64,000 nucleotides of DNA from the NCBI GenBank assembly GCA_001414325.1, contig LLKB01000001.1, forward strand, positions 510,437-574,436, read 5' to 3'. The translations under genes and the position numbers were made by a program. Numbering within the stretch: the first letter of the stretch is position 1; the number at the start of each line of letters is the position of its first letter. Below the pieces are notes generated by a model. The model saw only the letters and a list, made by a program, of their open reading frames with translations, was not told the origin of the DNA and did not search any database. Origin of the DNA: Butyribacter intestini. Lineage in GTDB: Bacteria > Bacillota > Clostridia > Lachnospirales > Lachnospiraceae. Below, in pieces: positions 6,838 to 14,987 of this stretch.

Positions 6838-9642
6838 ATGCTTGAGCTTACAGACAAAGAAAAAAGCTGCTTTTACAAGAATGGAAGTTTCTTTAATGAC
6901 TATGAGTTTGATTTTAAGGAGTTAGGTTACACAATCACGAATGATACATTATATCAGGAAACCGTGACAATCAAGGAAAGTATCTGCGATAGTGATGATT
7001 TGGTGCTGGGAGGTTGTATAGCATCTTCCTGTGAGTTTGAGGTGGCAGAAGTTGCAGGCAGAGAGCTTGCAGGACTGGAATTTACGGCAAGGTTATTAGT
7101 AAACAGCGGCGAAGATGTAATTGTCCCTATTGGGAAGTATCGTGTGGACTCTGCAAAAAGAGTCGATGATAAAGACTACAGAAAAATTGTTGCCTATGAT
7201 GCTTTATATGATGCACAGATAGATGTTTCTGAGTGGTACAATAAAGTTTTCTATGTTGTGTCTCAATATGAAGAATTGATTACAGTCGGAGATATTGACG
7301 ATTTATGGGAACATGGAGACTATTATATTGATAATTCAGGAAGCAAACCACCTACATTCAAATATTTTTTGAACGGTGCAGTACCGGAAGAATTGCGGGA
7401 TACAACATATCTTGACACAGTAACAGGAAAATTGTATGAAGCACAAAATACAAGCGGAGATGAGGATAACAAAGTTTATCGTTGGATTGGGGTGTACCAA
7501 TGCAGAAGAAAGACACAAACAAAGTACATTTACGCAACAACAACACTTAAGAAACTGCGTGAAAGTTTGCTAAATTATTTGAATATTCCTTTTGTTGAAC
7601 AGGATATAATCAATGATGATATTACAATTTCAAGGACTATTGACACAAACGAAAACGGAGAACTGCTCGGAACGGATATGCTGAAATATATTTGTGAGGT
7701 TAATGCCGGTTTTGGCAAAATGAACAGAGAGGGAAAGTTTGAGGTCATTTCATTGCTAAGCCCGGGACTATACCCGGAAGAAACATTATACCCGTCAGAA
7801 GAATTATATCTGGAAGACCATTACGAGCCTATTGCGAGTGATGAAAATTCAGCAAGCTACATATCAACAAGCTACGAAGAATATGAGGTAGAGGGCATCA
7901 CGGGGGTTATCATTAAAGGTGATAGTGATAATGTCGGGGAGCTTGCAGGCACAAAAGATAATCCTTATGTAATCAGCGGAAATCCTCTTTTGTATGGCAG
8001 TACAGCCGAGAAACTAAAGGAAATAGGACAAAAAATTTATGAACAAATAAAAGGATATATATATCGTCCAAATACAACAACACTTGATGGACTTCCGTAC
8101 TTGGAAACAGGTGATTATTTTGTATTGATAAAAGAAAACAGTGACGACATAGGCTCATTCATTTTTTCTAGGACATTAAGTGGAGTACAAGCATTAAAAG
8201 ACACTTATGAGAGCAAAGGAAACAAATTAAGAGTAAATGAAGATACTCAAACATCAGAATTGATGTATTTGCAGTCAAGAACGGCTAAAATTCAAAAGAG
8301 TGTTGACGGCGTGTCGATTGAGTTGGCAAACTTAGACGAAAATACAAGCTCAAGATTTGAACAGACAGCAAGCAAAATTGAAGCCGAGGTAAAAAGAGCA
8401 AACAACGCTGAGGGAGAACTTTCGGGCAGGATAACCGTTACTGCTGGTGAAATAACACAGGAAGTGACAAGAGCAAAAGCTGAAGAAGCAACATTGAGTG
8501 GCAGAATAAATGTAACGGCGGAACAAATTACAGCCGAGGTAAAAAGAGCTGAGGACGAAGAAAATAGTATAAGAACAGCACTTACATTAAAGGCTGACAG
8601 TGCAGAACTGGGATATTATCAGACAAAAGCTGATATGACAAATTATGCTACTACTACTTGGGCTGAAAATAAAATAAGCAGCAAGGTGTCAGTCGGTGAT
8701 GTTTGTAGCGAGATAAATCAATCATCAGAGCAGATTACATTAAAAGGTAATAGACTTGTTGTAGATAGTACTAATTTTAAATTAGACGCAAATGGTAACG
8801 CAGATTACAGAGGAAACATATCCGCCAGTGATGCTAAATTTTATAACATAACAGGCTTTGGAGGAATGATAAGCATTGTTTCTGGAAGCAGTTTTTCAAC
8901 GGCAACAGGCGGCTACCAAAGAGATACTTATGGATATATCAAGGTACATAGTGATGATGGTACGGCAAACTGTTATGTTGAAAGTGATAAACTTATAGGA
9001 GACACAATAGAAACTGGAAGAATCAACAGTACAACCGGCTATTTAGAATTGCACGGTTACACAAAAGCAAAAATGTTTGTATTTAACGATGAAGCGTACG
9101 GAATTGTTCTCGATATGAATGATAATCGTGATTTGCATTTGAGACCAGCATCTAACGAAGATACAGATTGCGGTTCAGCATCTTATAAGTGGCGAAATTT
9201 GTATTGTAAAAATGGTACTATACAGACATCTGACAGAAACGAAAAAATGAACATATCGGATATGTCGGAACAATATGCAAATGCAATTATTGATGATGCT
9301 TTACCGAAAACATATATGATGCTTAATAACGAAAGTGGCAGAACTCATGCAGGAATGATTGCACAGGATTTGGAAGAACAGCTACTAAAAAATGGTATGA
9401 GTTCAAAAGATTTTGCAGGATTTATAAAGTATCAAAAAGAGGATGCCAACGGTGTTCCTATAAACGAGTATGGCTACGGAATACGATACGAGGAATACAT
9501 AGCACCTCTTATTAAATACGCACAGTGTTTAAAGCGAGATTTAAAGCAAGAAACAGAAAGAAACCAGCAGTTACAATTTCAACTTTTTGGTTTACAAGGT
9601 GAATTTATGATATTAAAACAACAGATTTTAGGAGGAAAATAA
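6838..9642 (+). CDS. Phage tail-tip/endosialidase-type protein with C-terminal S74 chaperone domain
   Basis: A 934-aa tail-tip structural protein. The N-terminal 350 residues look like the baseplate-hub type of minor structural protein. Residues about 490-600 carry near-repeats of ITVTAGEITQEVTRAKAEE type, typical of trimeric coiled-coil tail fibres. A beta-rich region follows. The last 130 residues form a peptidase S74 intramolecular chaperone: SDRNEKMNI near residue 798 supplies the conserved Ser and Lys of the self-cleaving dyad, then GMIAQDLEE and the YGIRYEEYIAPLIKYAQ block. S74 domains trimerise the fibre and cut themselves off. Two bases separate it from the next gene. Confidence 0.85.
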   Translation: MLELTDKEKSCFYKNGSFFNDYEFDFKELGYTITNDTLYQETVTIKESICDSDDLVLGGCIASSCEFEVAEVAGRELAGLEFTARLLVNSGEDVIVPIGKYRVDSAKRVDDKDYRKIVAYDALYDAQIDVSEWYNKVFYVVSQYEELITVGDIDDLWEHGDYYIDNSGSKPPTFKYFLNGAVPEELRDTTYLDTVTGKLYEAQNTSGDEDNKVYRWIGVYQCRRKTQTKYIYATTTLKKLRESLLNYLNIPFVEQDIINDDITISRTIDTNENGELLGTDMLKYICEVNAGFGKMNREGKFEVISLLSPGLYPEETLYPSEELYLEDHYEPIASDENSASYISTSYEEYEVEGITGVIIKGDSDNVGELAGTKDNPYVISGNPLLYGSTAEKLKEIGQKIYEQIKGYIYRPNTTTLDGLPYLETGDYFVLIKENSDDIGSFIFSRTLSGVQALKDTYESKGNKLRVNEDTQTSELMYLQSRTAKIQKSVDGVSIELANLDENTSSRFEQTASKIEAEVKRANNAEGELSGRITVTAGEITQEVTRAKAEEATLSGRINVTAEQITAEVKRAEDEENSIRTALTLKADSAELGYYQTKADMTNYATTTWAENKISSKVSVGDVCSEINQSSEQITLKGNRLVVDSTNFKLDANGNADYRGNISASDAKFYNITGFGGMISIVSGSSFSTATGGYQRDTYGYIKVHSDDGTANCYVESDKLIGDTIETGRINSTTGYLELHGYTKAKMFVFNDEAYGIVLDMNDNRDLHLRPASNEDTDCGSASYKWRNLYCKNGTIQTSDRNEKMNISDMSEQYANAIIDDALPKTYMMLNNESGRTHAGMIAQDLEEQLLKNGMSSKDFAGFIKYQKEDANGVPINEYGYGIRYEEYIAPLIKYAQCLKRDLKQETERNQQLQFQLFGLQGEFMILKQQILGGK

Positions 9643-9643
9643 A

Positions 9644-9889
9644 ATGGTAAAATTAAACAAACAAACTACAGTAACAGGGGTATGTGCATTAACAGTTGAC
9701 GGTAAGGAAAAACAAGTAGCATACATGAATGCAACAATTCCAGTTGGGGGTACACCTAATATTGGTCGTTCTATTCAGGATGTAGAATTATTCAATACAA
9801 ACAAAGAGGAAGTATTGAAAGACTTTGCGGCATTTGATGAATATATATATAGTCTGATGGAAACAGAGGAAACAAAAACAGCAGAATAA
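9644..9889 (+). CDS. Small conserved-looking phage tail-region protein (81 aa)
   Basis: ATG behind AGGAGGAAAAT, one base after the stop of the tail-tip gene. It is a compact beta/alpha protein with a VTGVCALTVDGKEKQVAYMNATIP N-terminal half (split here by normal residues) and an acidic C-terminal helix. Genes of this size between tail-tip and fibre genes are common in siphophages of gut clostridia, but the function is not known to me. A virion or assembly role is inferred from its place. Confidence 0.6.
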   Translation: MVKLNKQTTVTGVCALTVDGKEKQVAYMNATIPVGGTPNIGRSIQDVELFNTNKEEVLKDFAAFDEYIYSLMETEETKTAE

Positions 9890-9902
9890 GAGGTGACGCA
9901 CA

Positions 9903-12203
9903 ATGGCAGTAATAAAAGTTTACAACCGCATAAACTGGCTTAATAAGTCGGAAAGCTTGACAACACCGCTTGGCAAAACAAACTTAAATAAGATGGATAA
10001 AGCAATAGACACTATCGACAACGAAGTAGTGTCTATTTCAGCGACTGCGGAAAGTCTTGATACAACAAAAGCCGATAGAGACCAGCTTAACAATATGATA
10101 ACTGATATAGCTATCAATGACAAAAACGGTGTTATCAGTATAACAAAATATAACGGTACAGTTTTGAATATTGATACCGCAATGGAAAAGATAGCCGTAA
10201 ACTTTGAATATAACGCACAGACACAACAGCTTATACTTACACTTGAAAACGGTGAAAAGCAATACATTGATATGTCGGCTTTGATTACTCAGTATGAGTT
10301 TAAAGGCACTGATACGATAGCTTTTAGCATTGATAGTGATGGAAAAGTGAATGCGTCTATTAAAAGCGGCAGTATAACAAAAGCTATGCTGTCAAGTGAA
10401 GTTATGTCAGCTATAACATTATCAGAAAGCAATGCGGTTGCATCGGCACAGGCGGCGGCTCAATCGGCTACAAATGCTGATATGGACGCTAAGTTATCTC
10501 AGTCGTACAGCGTTGGTAAGAGTGGTATTCGTGACGGCGAAGATACCGACAATGCAAAATATTATTCAGAGCAGGCAAAAAATTATGCAGACAAAGCACA
10601 ACAGGCAACAAAACAGATAGAAATTGACAGCGAATTGTCAGAAACAAGCGAAAATGTTCCACAAACAAAAATAGTAACAAAAGAAATAAATAACATAAAG
10701 AAGAATATTACTGTTAATTTATTAAAATCTACATGCAACATCTCATCAATGTATGGTATTACCTGTACAAATAATGGCGATGGTACTTATACGGTAAAAG
10801 GTACAGCCACAAGTGATGTTATGATAGAACTTGGTGCTATTAAGAGGATAAACAAACAATTAAAAATTTGTGGTAGTCCTAGTGGAGCAGGTTTGAATAC
10901 TTATGGCTTATACTTTGGAGATATTATCATGGATAGCACTGCTGATGTAGGTAATGGAGTTATGTATTACAGTACCGATGGAGCTGGTGACTTCCTTTTC
11001 GTGTTTGTTAAGAATGGTCAAACAGTAAATAGTGCTGTGTTCAAACCTATGGTTACAACAAATGTTGATGCTACATATGATGATTTCGTTCCTTATACTG
11101 GTGATACTGGTAGCGTAAGTGGAGATGTGGCTGATATTAAAACTAAAATAGATGGCATTGAACCAGGAGCGGAAGTTAATCAAAATGCCTATGGTGAAAT
11201 AAGAGTTGTAGATCGTGTAGATGGTACAGCGGACTTTATTAAAGCAACTGATAAATCAAGTTCTTTTACTATTATGTGCGGCAATGGCATACGGTTGGCT
11301 GCAAACAATTCAGGCACAGGTGTGCTCATTAGTGCAAGACTTAGTAACAATCTTGTGACAACAGGTAGTGGAACTGCCCTTGACGCAAAACAAGGGAAGA
11401 TTTTAAATGATAAAATAGAAGACTTAAAAAAAACTGTCAGTGATGGAAAAAGTGCTATTGCGTCTGCCATCACTGACGCAGGAGTTAGCACAGCATCAGA
11501 CGCCTCCTTTGCAACCATGAGTAGCAATATAGCGACAGTTCGTACAGATACTACTTATACAGATAAATCGCACATTATCTATGGAGAAACCGCATATGTT
11601 CAGGGTAAAAAGGTTACAGGAACAATGCCAAGTTACAGAGGAAATATATGGTATTTTGGTGGCTTTGCGAATTTCATAGGTAATGAAAATTATTCGATGT
11701 GGACTGGTGGTCGATGTAGCTTATATTTAGCTGCAATAAGACATATAAAAATGACATTTAGTCTTACGGGAAGTAGTGGAAATAATAATACACCTACTAC
11801 TAGCACAGAACAGGACGGATATGGAGTTGTTCGTTTTGGTAGTCGCGGTAACGATGGATATATTCAATGCTTTGCAAGTAATGAGCAAACTATAGACCTC
11901 GAAGGATATGATAAGATATTAGTTAGAGTAGCAGTAAATAGTGATGTATATGCTGGCTCATATTTTCTAAGAGGTTGGATAGGATTAACTGACTCAAGAA
12001 GTGGTGACACAAGCAGTGAAGGTCAAAGCGAGATGATTGCCGCAGCAATGTATAATTCGACTTCAAAAGATAAATGGGAGTATTTTGAATATGTACTTGA
12101 TGTAGCAAATTTAACAGGGAAAAAATATATGAAAGTATCTATGACACATAGTGGAGTCATTAATATTGATTCGTGCACATTTCTTCCAAAGAGAGAATAT
12201 TAA
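9903..12203 (+). CDS. Phage tail fibre / receptor-binding protein
   Basis: A 766-aa fibre protein. The N-terminal 130 residues (INWLNKSESLTTPLGKTNLN, with KMDKAI next) form the typical attachment end of Firmicutes fibre proteins, followed by heptad-like segments and an Ala-rich stretch (SNAVASAQAAAQSATNAD). Residues about 410-500 contain IDGIEPGAEVNQNAYGE and LDAKQGKILNDKI, motifs shared by many tail fibres, then AYVQGKKVTGTMP near 560 before a beta-rich head of about 190 residues that presumably binds the host receptor. The head has no C-type-lectin signature. The ribosome site is AAGAGGTGA. Confidence 0.8.
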   Translation: MAVIKVYNRINWLNKSESLTTPLGKTNLNKMDKAIDTIDNEVVSISATAESLDTTKADRDQLNNMITDIAINDKNGVISITKYNGTVLNIDTAMEKIAVNFEYNAQTQQLILTLENGEKQYIDMSALITQYEFKGTDTIAFSIDSDGKVNASIKSGSITKAMLSSEVMSAITLSESNAVASAQAAAQSATNADMDAKLSQSYSVGKSGIRDGEDTDNAKYYSEQAKNYADKAQQATKQIEIDSELSETSENVPQTKIVTKEINNIKKNITVNLLKSTCNISSMYGITCTNNGDGTYTVKGTATSDVMIELGAIKRINKQLKICGSPSGAGLNTYGLYFGDIIMDSTADVGNGVMYYSTDGAGDFLFVFVKNGQTVNSAVFKPMVTTNVDATYDDFVPYTGDTGSVSGDVADIKTKIDGIEPGAEVNQNAYGEIRVVDRVDGTADFIKATDKSSSFTIMCGNGIRLAANNSGTGVLISARLSNNLVTTGSGTALDAKQGKILNDKIEDLKKTVSDGKSAIASAITDAGVSTASDASFATMSSNIATVRTDTTYTDKSHIIYGETAYVQGKKVTGTMPSYRGNIWYFGGFANFIGNENYSMWTGGRCSLYLAAIRHIKMTFSLTGSSGNNNTPTTSTEQDGYGVVRFGSRGNDGYIQCFASNEQTIDLEGYDKILVRVAVNSDVYAGSYFLRGWIGLTDSRSGDTSSEGQSEMIAAAMYNSTSKDKWEYFEYVLDVANLTGKKYMKVSMTHSGVINIDSCTFLPKREY

Positions 12204-12321
12204 AGATCTTTGTCAAGAAATTTCCGAAGCTTTAGCTTCGTGTGCGGTTCACATGATGATCATTGTGTTTCATGATATTAGTTCACTGATAACAAATTAA
12301 ATAATATAGGAGGAGTAAATT
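12204..12321 (+). other. Structured gap after the tail fibre gene
   Basis: This 118-bp stretch has no gene. It contains a perfect hairpin CGAAGC-TTTA-GCTTCG at 12225-12240, then overlapping weaker inverted repeats around CACATGATGATCATTGTG (about 12250-12268). There is no T-run after the first hairpin, so it is not a standard terminator. It could be an mRNA-stability structure or a scar of fibre-gene exchange. Confidence 0.45.
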
Positions 12322-12675
12322 ATGGTTTTGACATTGAAAGATAAAACAACAATAGACGTATTAGATACCTCTATTGCAACTTATTTAGCTCTTACTGTTG
12401 CTGATGAAGCAGCGTTGGGTAAAGTTCGTATGGCTCTGACCAATGCGAACTTGTCTAGCTTCACTTTTGGAGATGGAGAAAGAGTATATGGAGATTATGC
12501 AAACTTTGCACTGGTGTCTATCAGCTATACAGTTAAAGAAGACGGTAAGTTAGCTGTAAAGATTACATTGAGACAGAAAAGTGATATAGAGATTAGGTTG
12601 GAAGCAATTGAGGCTGAGCAGGCTACACAGAATGATGCAATAGCAGATATGTCAGAGGTTATTTATAGTGAATAG
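12322..12675 (+). CDS. Phage tail-region protein of unknown function (117 aa)
   Basis: ATG behind ATAGGAGGAG. An N-terminal beta-rich domain (LTLKDKTTIDVLDTS...) is followed by a C-terminal coiled coil (IEIRLEAIEAEQATQNDAIADM) that resembles the tail of many small baseplate or fibre-assembly proteins. It sits directly before an XkdX-like gene, a common order in clostridial siphophages. No specific function can be given. Confidence 0.6.
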   Translation: MVLTLKDKTTIDVLDTSIATYLALTVADEAALGKVRMALTNANLSSFTFGDGERVYGDYANFALVSISYTVKEDGKLAVKITLRQKSDIEIRLEAIEAEQATQNDAIADMSEVIYSE

Positions 12676-12692
12676 AAAAGGGGGTGGACGAG

Positions 12693-12806
12693 ATGGCGAA
12701 ATTTTGGTCTGAGAGAATTTCATACGATTTAAATCGTATTGATGAAGTTCCGGCGAAATTAAGAGTAAAAGTAAAAAAATATATCGAACAGCATAGTGAA
12801 GCGTAA
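12693..12806 (+). CDS. XkdX-like small phage protein (37 aa)
   Basis: A 37-residue gene, MAKFWSERISYDLNRIDEVP onward, ending KYIEQHSEA. The order Trp, then NRIDEVPAKLR, then KKYI is that of the XkdX family of short peptides found at the end of tail modules in PBSX-like and other Firmicutes phages. The ribosome site is GGGGGTGG. Its stop codon lies inside the terminator hairpin that follows. The role of XkdX is unknown. Confidence 0.7.
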   Translation: MAKFWSERISYDLNRIDEVPAKLRVKVKKYIEQHSEA

Positions 12807-12820
12807 AGGCTTCTTTTTTT
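12798..12820 (+). terminator. Rho-independent terminator after the tail module
   Basis: The stem GAAGC/GCTTC with loop GTAAAG is followed by seven T residues. It overlaps the stop codon of the XkdX-like gene. The short 5-bp stem suggests partial termination, leaving read-through into the lysis genes. Confidence 0.65.
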
Positions 12821-12849
12821 AATGCCTAAAGGCAGGAAAGGAGACACAA

Positions 12850-13095
12850 ATGGCAGCATACGCAATAGAAATAATAATAGCAGTTATTTCAATGCTCGGC
12901 ACAGCGAGTGGAGCATATTTTGCAAATAAAAAATCAACGGTTCTTGTAGCATATCGCTTGGAGCAGTTGGAGAAAAAGCAGGATGTACATAATCAGGTAA
13001 TCGACCGGGTTTATGAGCTTGAAAAATCAGTAGCTTTAAATTCGGAAGATATAAAAGTAGCAAATCACAGAATAGAAGATTTAGAAAAGAAATAA
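12850..13095 (+). CDS. XhlA-like membrane protein of the lysis module
   Basis: An 81-aa protein with one N-terminal membrane helix (AIEIIIAVISMLGTASGAYF), a short basic stretch, then a coiled coil (YRLEQLEKKQDVHNQVIDRV and onward) to a Lys-rich end. This layout matches haemolysin XhlA-type proteins encoded next to holins in Firmicutes prophages, where they assist lysis at the membrane. The start is ATG behind AAAGGAGACAC. Confidence 0.6.
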   Translation: MAAYAIEIIIAVISMLGTASGAYFANKKSTVLVAYRLEQLEKKQDVHNQVIDRVYELEKSVALNSEDIKVANHRIEDLEKK

Positions 13096-13109
13096 GGAGG
13101 TTTTTATTT

Positions 13110-13340
13110 ATGTTTAAAAATTGTGTGTTGAAAGTAAGTGTTGATACTCAGAAATGGGTGAAATCTGCTGCGGTCAGAGCTGTCAAAACAATGGCTCAGA
13201 CTGCAGTTTCTGTAATCGCAGTTGGAAGCACGGTGGCAAATGTTGATTGGAAACTGGCAGCATCTTCCGCAGTAGTAGCCGGAGTTGTAAGTATTCTGAC
13301 ATCAGTTGCAGGACTTCCGGAAGTAAAGTGTGAGGAATAG
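13110..13340 (+). CDS. Phage holin, r1t-like family
   Basis: A 76-aa membrane protein. The N-terminal WVKSAAVRAVKTMAQTA block, a first hydrophobic helix (AVSVIAVGSTVANV), DWKLAASSAVVAGVVSILTS as second helix, and the ending AGLPEV are hallmarks of the r1t-type holin family. Holins open the membrane at the end of the lytic cycle so the endolysin reaches the wall. It lies between the XhlA-like gene and the amidase, behind AAGGAGG. Confidence 0.85.
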   Translation: MFKNCVLKVSVDTQKWVKSAAVRAVKTMAQTAVSVIAVGSTVANVDWKLAASSAVVAGVVSILTSVAGLPEVKCEE

Positions 13341-13384
13341 AATAAATAAGAATGTAAAGTACACGGAAAGCGAGGATAAAGACT

Positions 13385-13954
13385 ATGAATAAGATAAAAG
13401 CAGTAACAGTACACGGAGGTCATAATCCACAGGGTAAAATAGCTTGTGGGGCATCTGACTATATTGACGAGAGCAGAGAGGACAGAATTATTACCAAAAA
13501 GGTAATAAGACTTTTGAAAAAGAATCGTATCAAGGCATATAATTGTACCGTGAATAACGGAACAAGCCAGACGGATGTACTCAGAAAGATTTGTGACAAG
13601 TGCAATTCAAAGACGAGAGATATTGATATCTCAATTCATTTCAACTCAGCAGCTCATCAGAAAGTACAGGATGGAAAAACGACGGGGACTGAGGTGTGGG
13701 TAAGAGATACATCTGGTATCAAAGGAGATTTGGGAAAGCGAATATGCAATCAGCTTTCTAAGATTGGTTTTAGAAACAGAGGTGTGAAAACAACATCGGG
13801 ATTATGGGTTTTAAATAAGACATCAAAGCCGGCATTGCTGATTGAAGTATGTTTTGTATCTGACCCTGACGATGCAAAACTCTACAAAGCTAACAGGGAC
13901 AAAGTTGCAAAAGCTATCGTACAGGCAATTCTCAATTATAATAAAGTCCACTAA
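13385..13954 (+). CDS. Endolysin: N-acetylmuramoyl-L-alanine amidase (Amidase_3)
   Basis: A 189-aa zinc amidase that cuts the bond between muramic acid and the peptide stem for host lysis. Visible zinc ligands are His13 (HGGHNP), Glu29 (DESRED) and His85 (SIHFNS), with the catalytic Glu in LLIEVCFVSD near residue 155. It consists only of the catalytic domain; no cell-wall-binding repeats or signal peptide are present, so export depends on the holin. It is the last gene of the lytic module; a terminator-like hairpin follows. Confidence 0.9.
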   Translation: MNKIKAVTVHGGHNPQGKIACGASDYIDESREDRIITKKVIRLLKKNRIKAYNCTVNNGTSQTDVLRKICDKCNSKTRDIDISIHFNSAAHQKVQDGKTTGTEVWVRDTSGIKGDLGKRICNQLSKIGFRNRGVKTTSGLWVLNKTSKPALLIEVCFVSDPDDAKLYKANRDKVAKAIVQAILNYNKVH

Positions 13955-13976
13955 AAGACAGTTCTTTAATAAAAAC

Positions 13977-14088
13977 AGAGTAGAGTGTACTTTTCCAGTA
14001 TGCCCTACTCTATTCTATACTATTCTTTTCTAATCTTATCTTAATCTATACTATACTAATTAATCTATACTACTTATGCGACCAAAAA
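13977..14088 (+). terminator. Terminator-like hairpin followed by a pyrimidine-rich low-complexity tract
   Basis: AGAGTAG (13977-13983) pairs with CTACTCT (14005-14011) after the endolysin gene. It is followed by a tract in which CTATACTA-like units recur to about 14074. This is consistent with the end of late transcription; the T-run is poor, so termination is uncertain. Confidence 0.45.
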
Positions 14089-14119
14089 GTAACCAAGTGA
14101 CAACCAGTTTGTAACCAAG
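14089..14119 (+). promoter_or_regulatory. Three phased AACCA repeats before the antitoxin RNA promoter
   Basis: AACCA occurs at 14091, 14102 and 14113, exactly 11 bp apart, with the flanking copies extended to GTAACCAAG. The last repeat ends 4 bp before the -35 box at 14124. One-turn spacing next to a -35 box suggests a protein binding on one DNA face, as activator or repressor. The binding protein is unknown. Confidence 0.5.
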
Positions 14120-14123
14120 ACTA

Positions 14124-14152
14124 TTGACAGATTATCGGAAACGGATTATTAT
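14124..14152 (+). promoter_or_regulatory. Strong sigma-A promoter for a small antisense RNA
   Basis: TTGACA (14124-14129), a 17-bp spacer and TATTAT (14147-14152) are near consensus. No gene on this strand follows; transcription from about 14159 would run into the bidirectional terminator at 14217-14268 and overlap the 3' end of the convergent toxin mRNA. Confidence 0.75.
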
Positions 14153-14158
14153 ATACAT

Positions 14159-14268
14159 AAAGAAAGAGCGACTGCCCACAAGGTGTGGTTTAGCTCTCCC
14201 TAGATAATTGTTGATGAATCAACCTATCCGAGACCGGCTAAAGTACAAGGATAGGTTGATTTTTATTT
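14159..14268 (+). ncRNA. Putative type I antitoxin RNA
   Basis: A predicted RNA of about 110 nt between the strong promoter at 14124-14152 and the terminator at 14217-14268. It folds into a first hairpin (AGAGC...GCTCT enclosing CCCACAAGGTGTGG) and the terminator stem. Its 3' part is complementary to the 3' untranslated end and last codons of the minus-strand Hol_Tox-like gene, the usual convergent layout of Firmicutes type I toxin-antitoxin modules. The RNA is inferred; no expression data are available. Confidence 0.6.
14217..14268. terminator. Bidirectional terminator shared by toxin mRNA and antitoxin RNA
   Basis: AATCAACCTATCC (14217-14229) pairs perfectly over 13 bp with GGATAGGTTGATT (14249-14261), followed on the plus strand by TTTATTTAT. 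On the minus strand the hairpin follows the toxin stop codon. Confidence 0.8.
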
Positions 14269-14358
14269 ATGCTTTTTGTCCCTGTCTATATAGGACAGCA
14301 ATGCAATTAAAAATGTACCACCAAGAAACAATAATGTTAAAACTTCGTATGTACTCAT
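14263..14358 (-). CDS. Hol_Tox-like type I toxin peptide (31 aa)
   Basis: A 31-residue peptide starting MSTYEVLTLLFLGG and ending SYIDRDKKHK: a short N-terminus with the MSxYE motif, one membrane helix, then charged residues. This is the pattern of the putative holin-like toxin (Hol_Tox) peptides of Firmicutes, whose overproduction damages the membrane. GGAGGTG lies 5 bp before the ATG, and an extended -10 promoter lies at 14420-14448. The gene stands alone on the minus strand between endolysin and immunity genes and faces an antisense RNA. It is too short for standard gene finders. Confidence comes from the motif plus the paired regulatory parts. Confidence 0.75.
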   Translation of the reverse strand: MSTYEVLTLLFLGGTFLIALLSYIDRDKKHK

Positions 14359-14419
14359 TGCATCACCTCCCTTCGGAAAGGGAGACTAACCGCACCCTGA
14401 ACACAATCGCTCATAAAGT

Positions 14420-14448
14420 ATAGTATCATATACAGATTATAATTTCAA
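14420..14448 (-). promoter_or_regulatory. Promoter of the Hol_Tox-like gene
   Basis: Read on the minus strand: TTGAAA (14448-14443), 17-bp spacer ending in TGA, then TACTAT (14425-14420); the TGN gives an extended -10. Transcription would leave a leader of about 55 nt with a GGGAGGTGATG ribosome site, preceded by a hairpin around TCTCCCTTTCCGAAGGGAG that can mask it. Confidence 0.6.
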
Positions 14449-14493
14449 TATTCGACATTTTTTCAAATAAAAAATAGAGGGGATGTTCGCCCT

Positions 14494-14967
14494 CTATCTT
14501 TGTGTTTCTTCTTTGGACTTTTTGTGTATAAGCAAAGTTGGTTCAAAGTAAATTTCATAACAATCATAAGATACGGATATACCATATTTCTGCCGGTAAC
14601 ATTCAAGGGCATCATGGAAAAATTCTTCTGTCACTCCGAGACATTCTGCCATTTCATACTCATTTCTGCATCGTTCCTCAAAACATTTCACCAATCCTGA
14701 AAGCCCAATTTGTTTATCGTATGCCCAAAGCCTTGCGGTTCGCTCTTGTTTTCTGTTGGAAATATCTGTTTGGTCAAGAATATCTCCGACAGTGGTATGG
14801 TAATGTCCAAGTTCTTCAGCAAGGACACAGGCTTTTTGAGTTTGGTTCATATTTGTGTTTATAAGTACAAAATTTCCGATGATTCTGCCGTCATAACATT
14901 CCATCGGCATTTCTGCTACTAATATGTTCTCTTTTTCACATTCTAATGTTAATTCGTCGTAGTTCAA
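14494..14967 (-). CDS. ImmA/IrrE-family metallopeptidase
   Basis: A 157-aa protein of the ImmA/IrrE family, which cleaves phage or element repressors to trigger induction, as ImmA does to ImmR in ICEBs1. The metal site is the family variant AEELGHYHTTVGD near residues 49-61, with ERTARLWAYD following near 75. The gene is immediately downstream of, and cotranscribed with, the repressor gene (20-bp gap), as is usual. The repressor here has no self-cleaving S24 domain, which fits induction by this protease. Proteolytic activity is inferred from the family. Confidence 0.85.
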   Translation of the reverse strand: MNYDELTLECEKENILVAEMPMECYDGRIIGNFVLINTNMNQTQKACVLAEELGHYHTTVGDILDQTDISNRKQERTARLWAYDKQIGLSGLVKCFEERCRNEYEMAECLGVTEEFFHDALECYRQKYGISVSYDCYEIYFEPTLLIHKKSKEETQR

Positions 14968-14987
14968 TCAATCACTCCTATTGCAAA

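Noticed and set aside
12222-12262. Group II intron domain V-like end (CGTGTGCGGTTC)
   Set aside because: The opposite strand of the helix does not match domain V and no intron-encoded protein is present.
11600-12300. Diversity-generating retroelement at the fibre gene 3' end
   Set aside because: No reverse transcriptase, no template repeat and no adenine-biased variable repeat in the window; only a hairpin is present.
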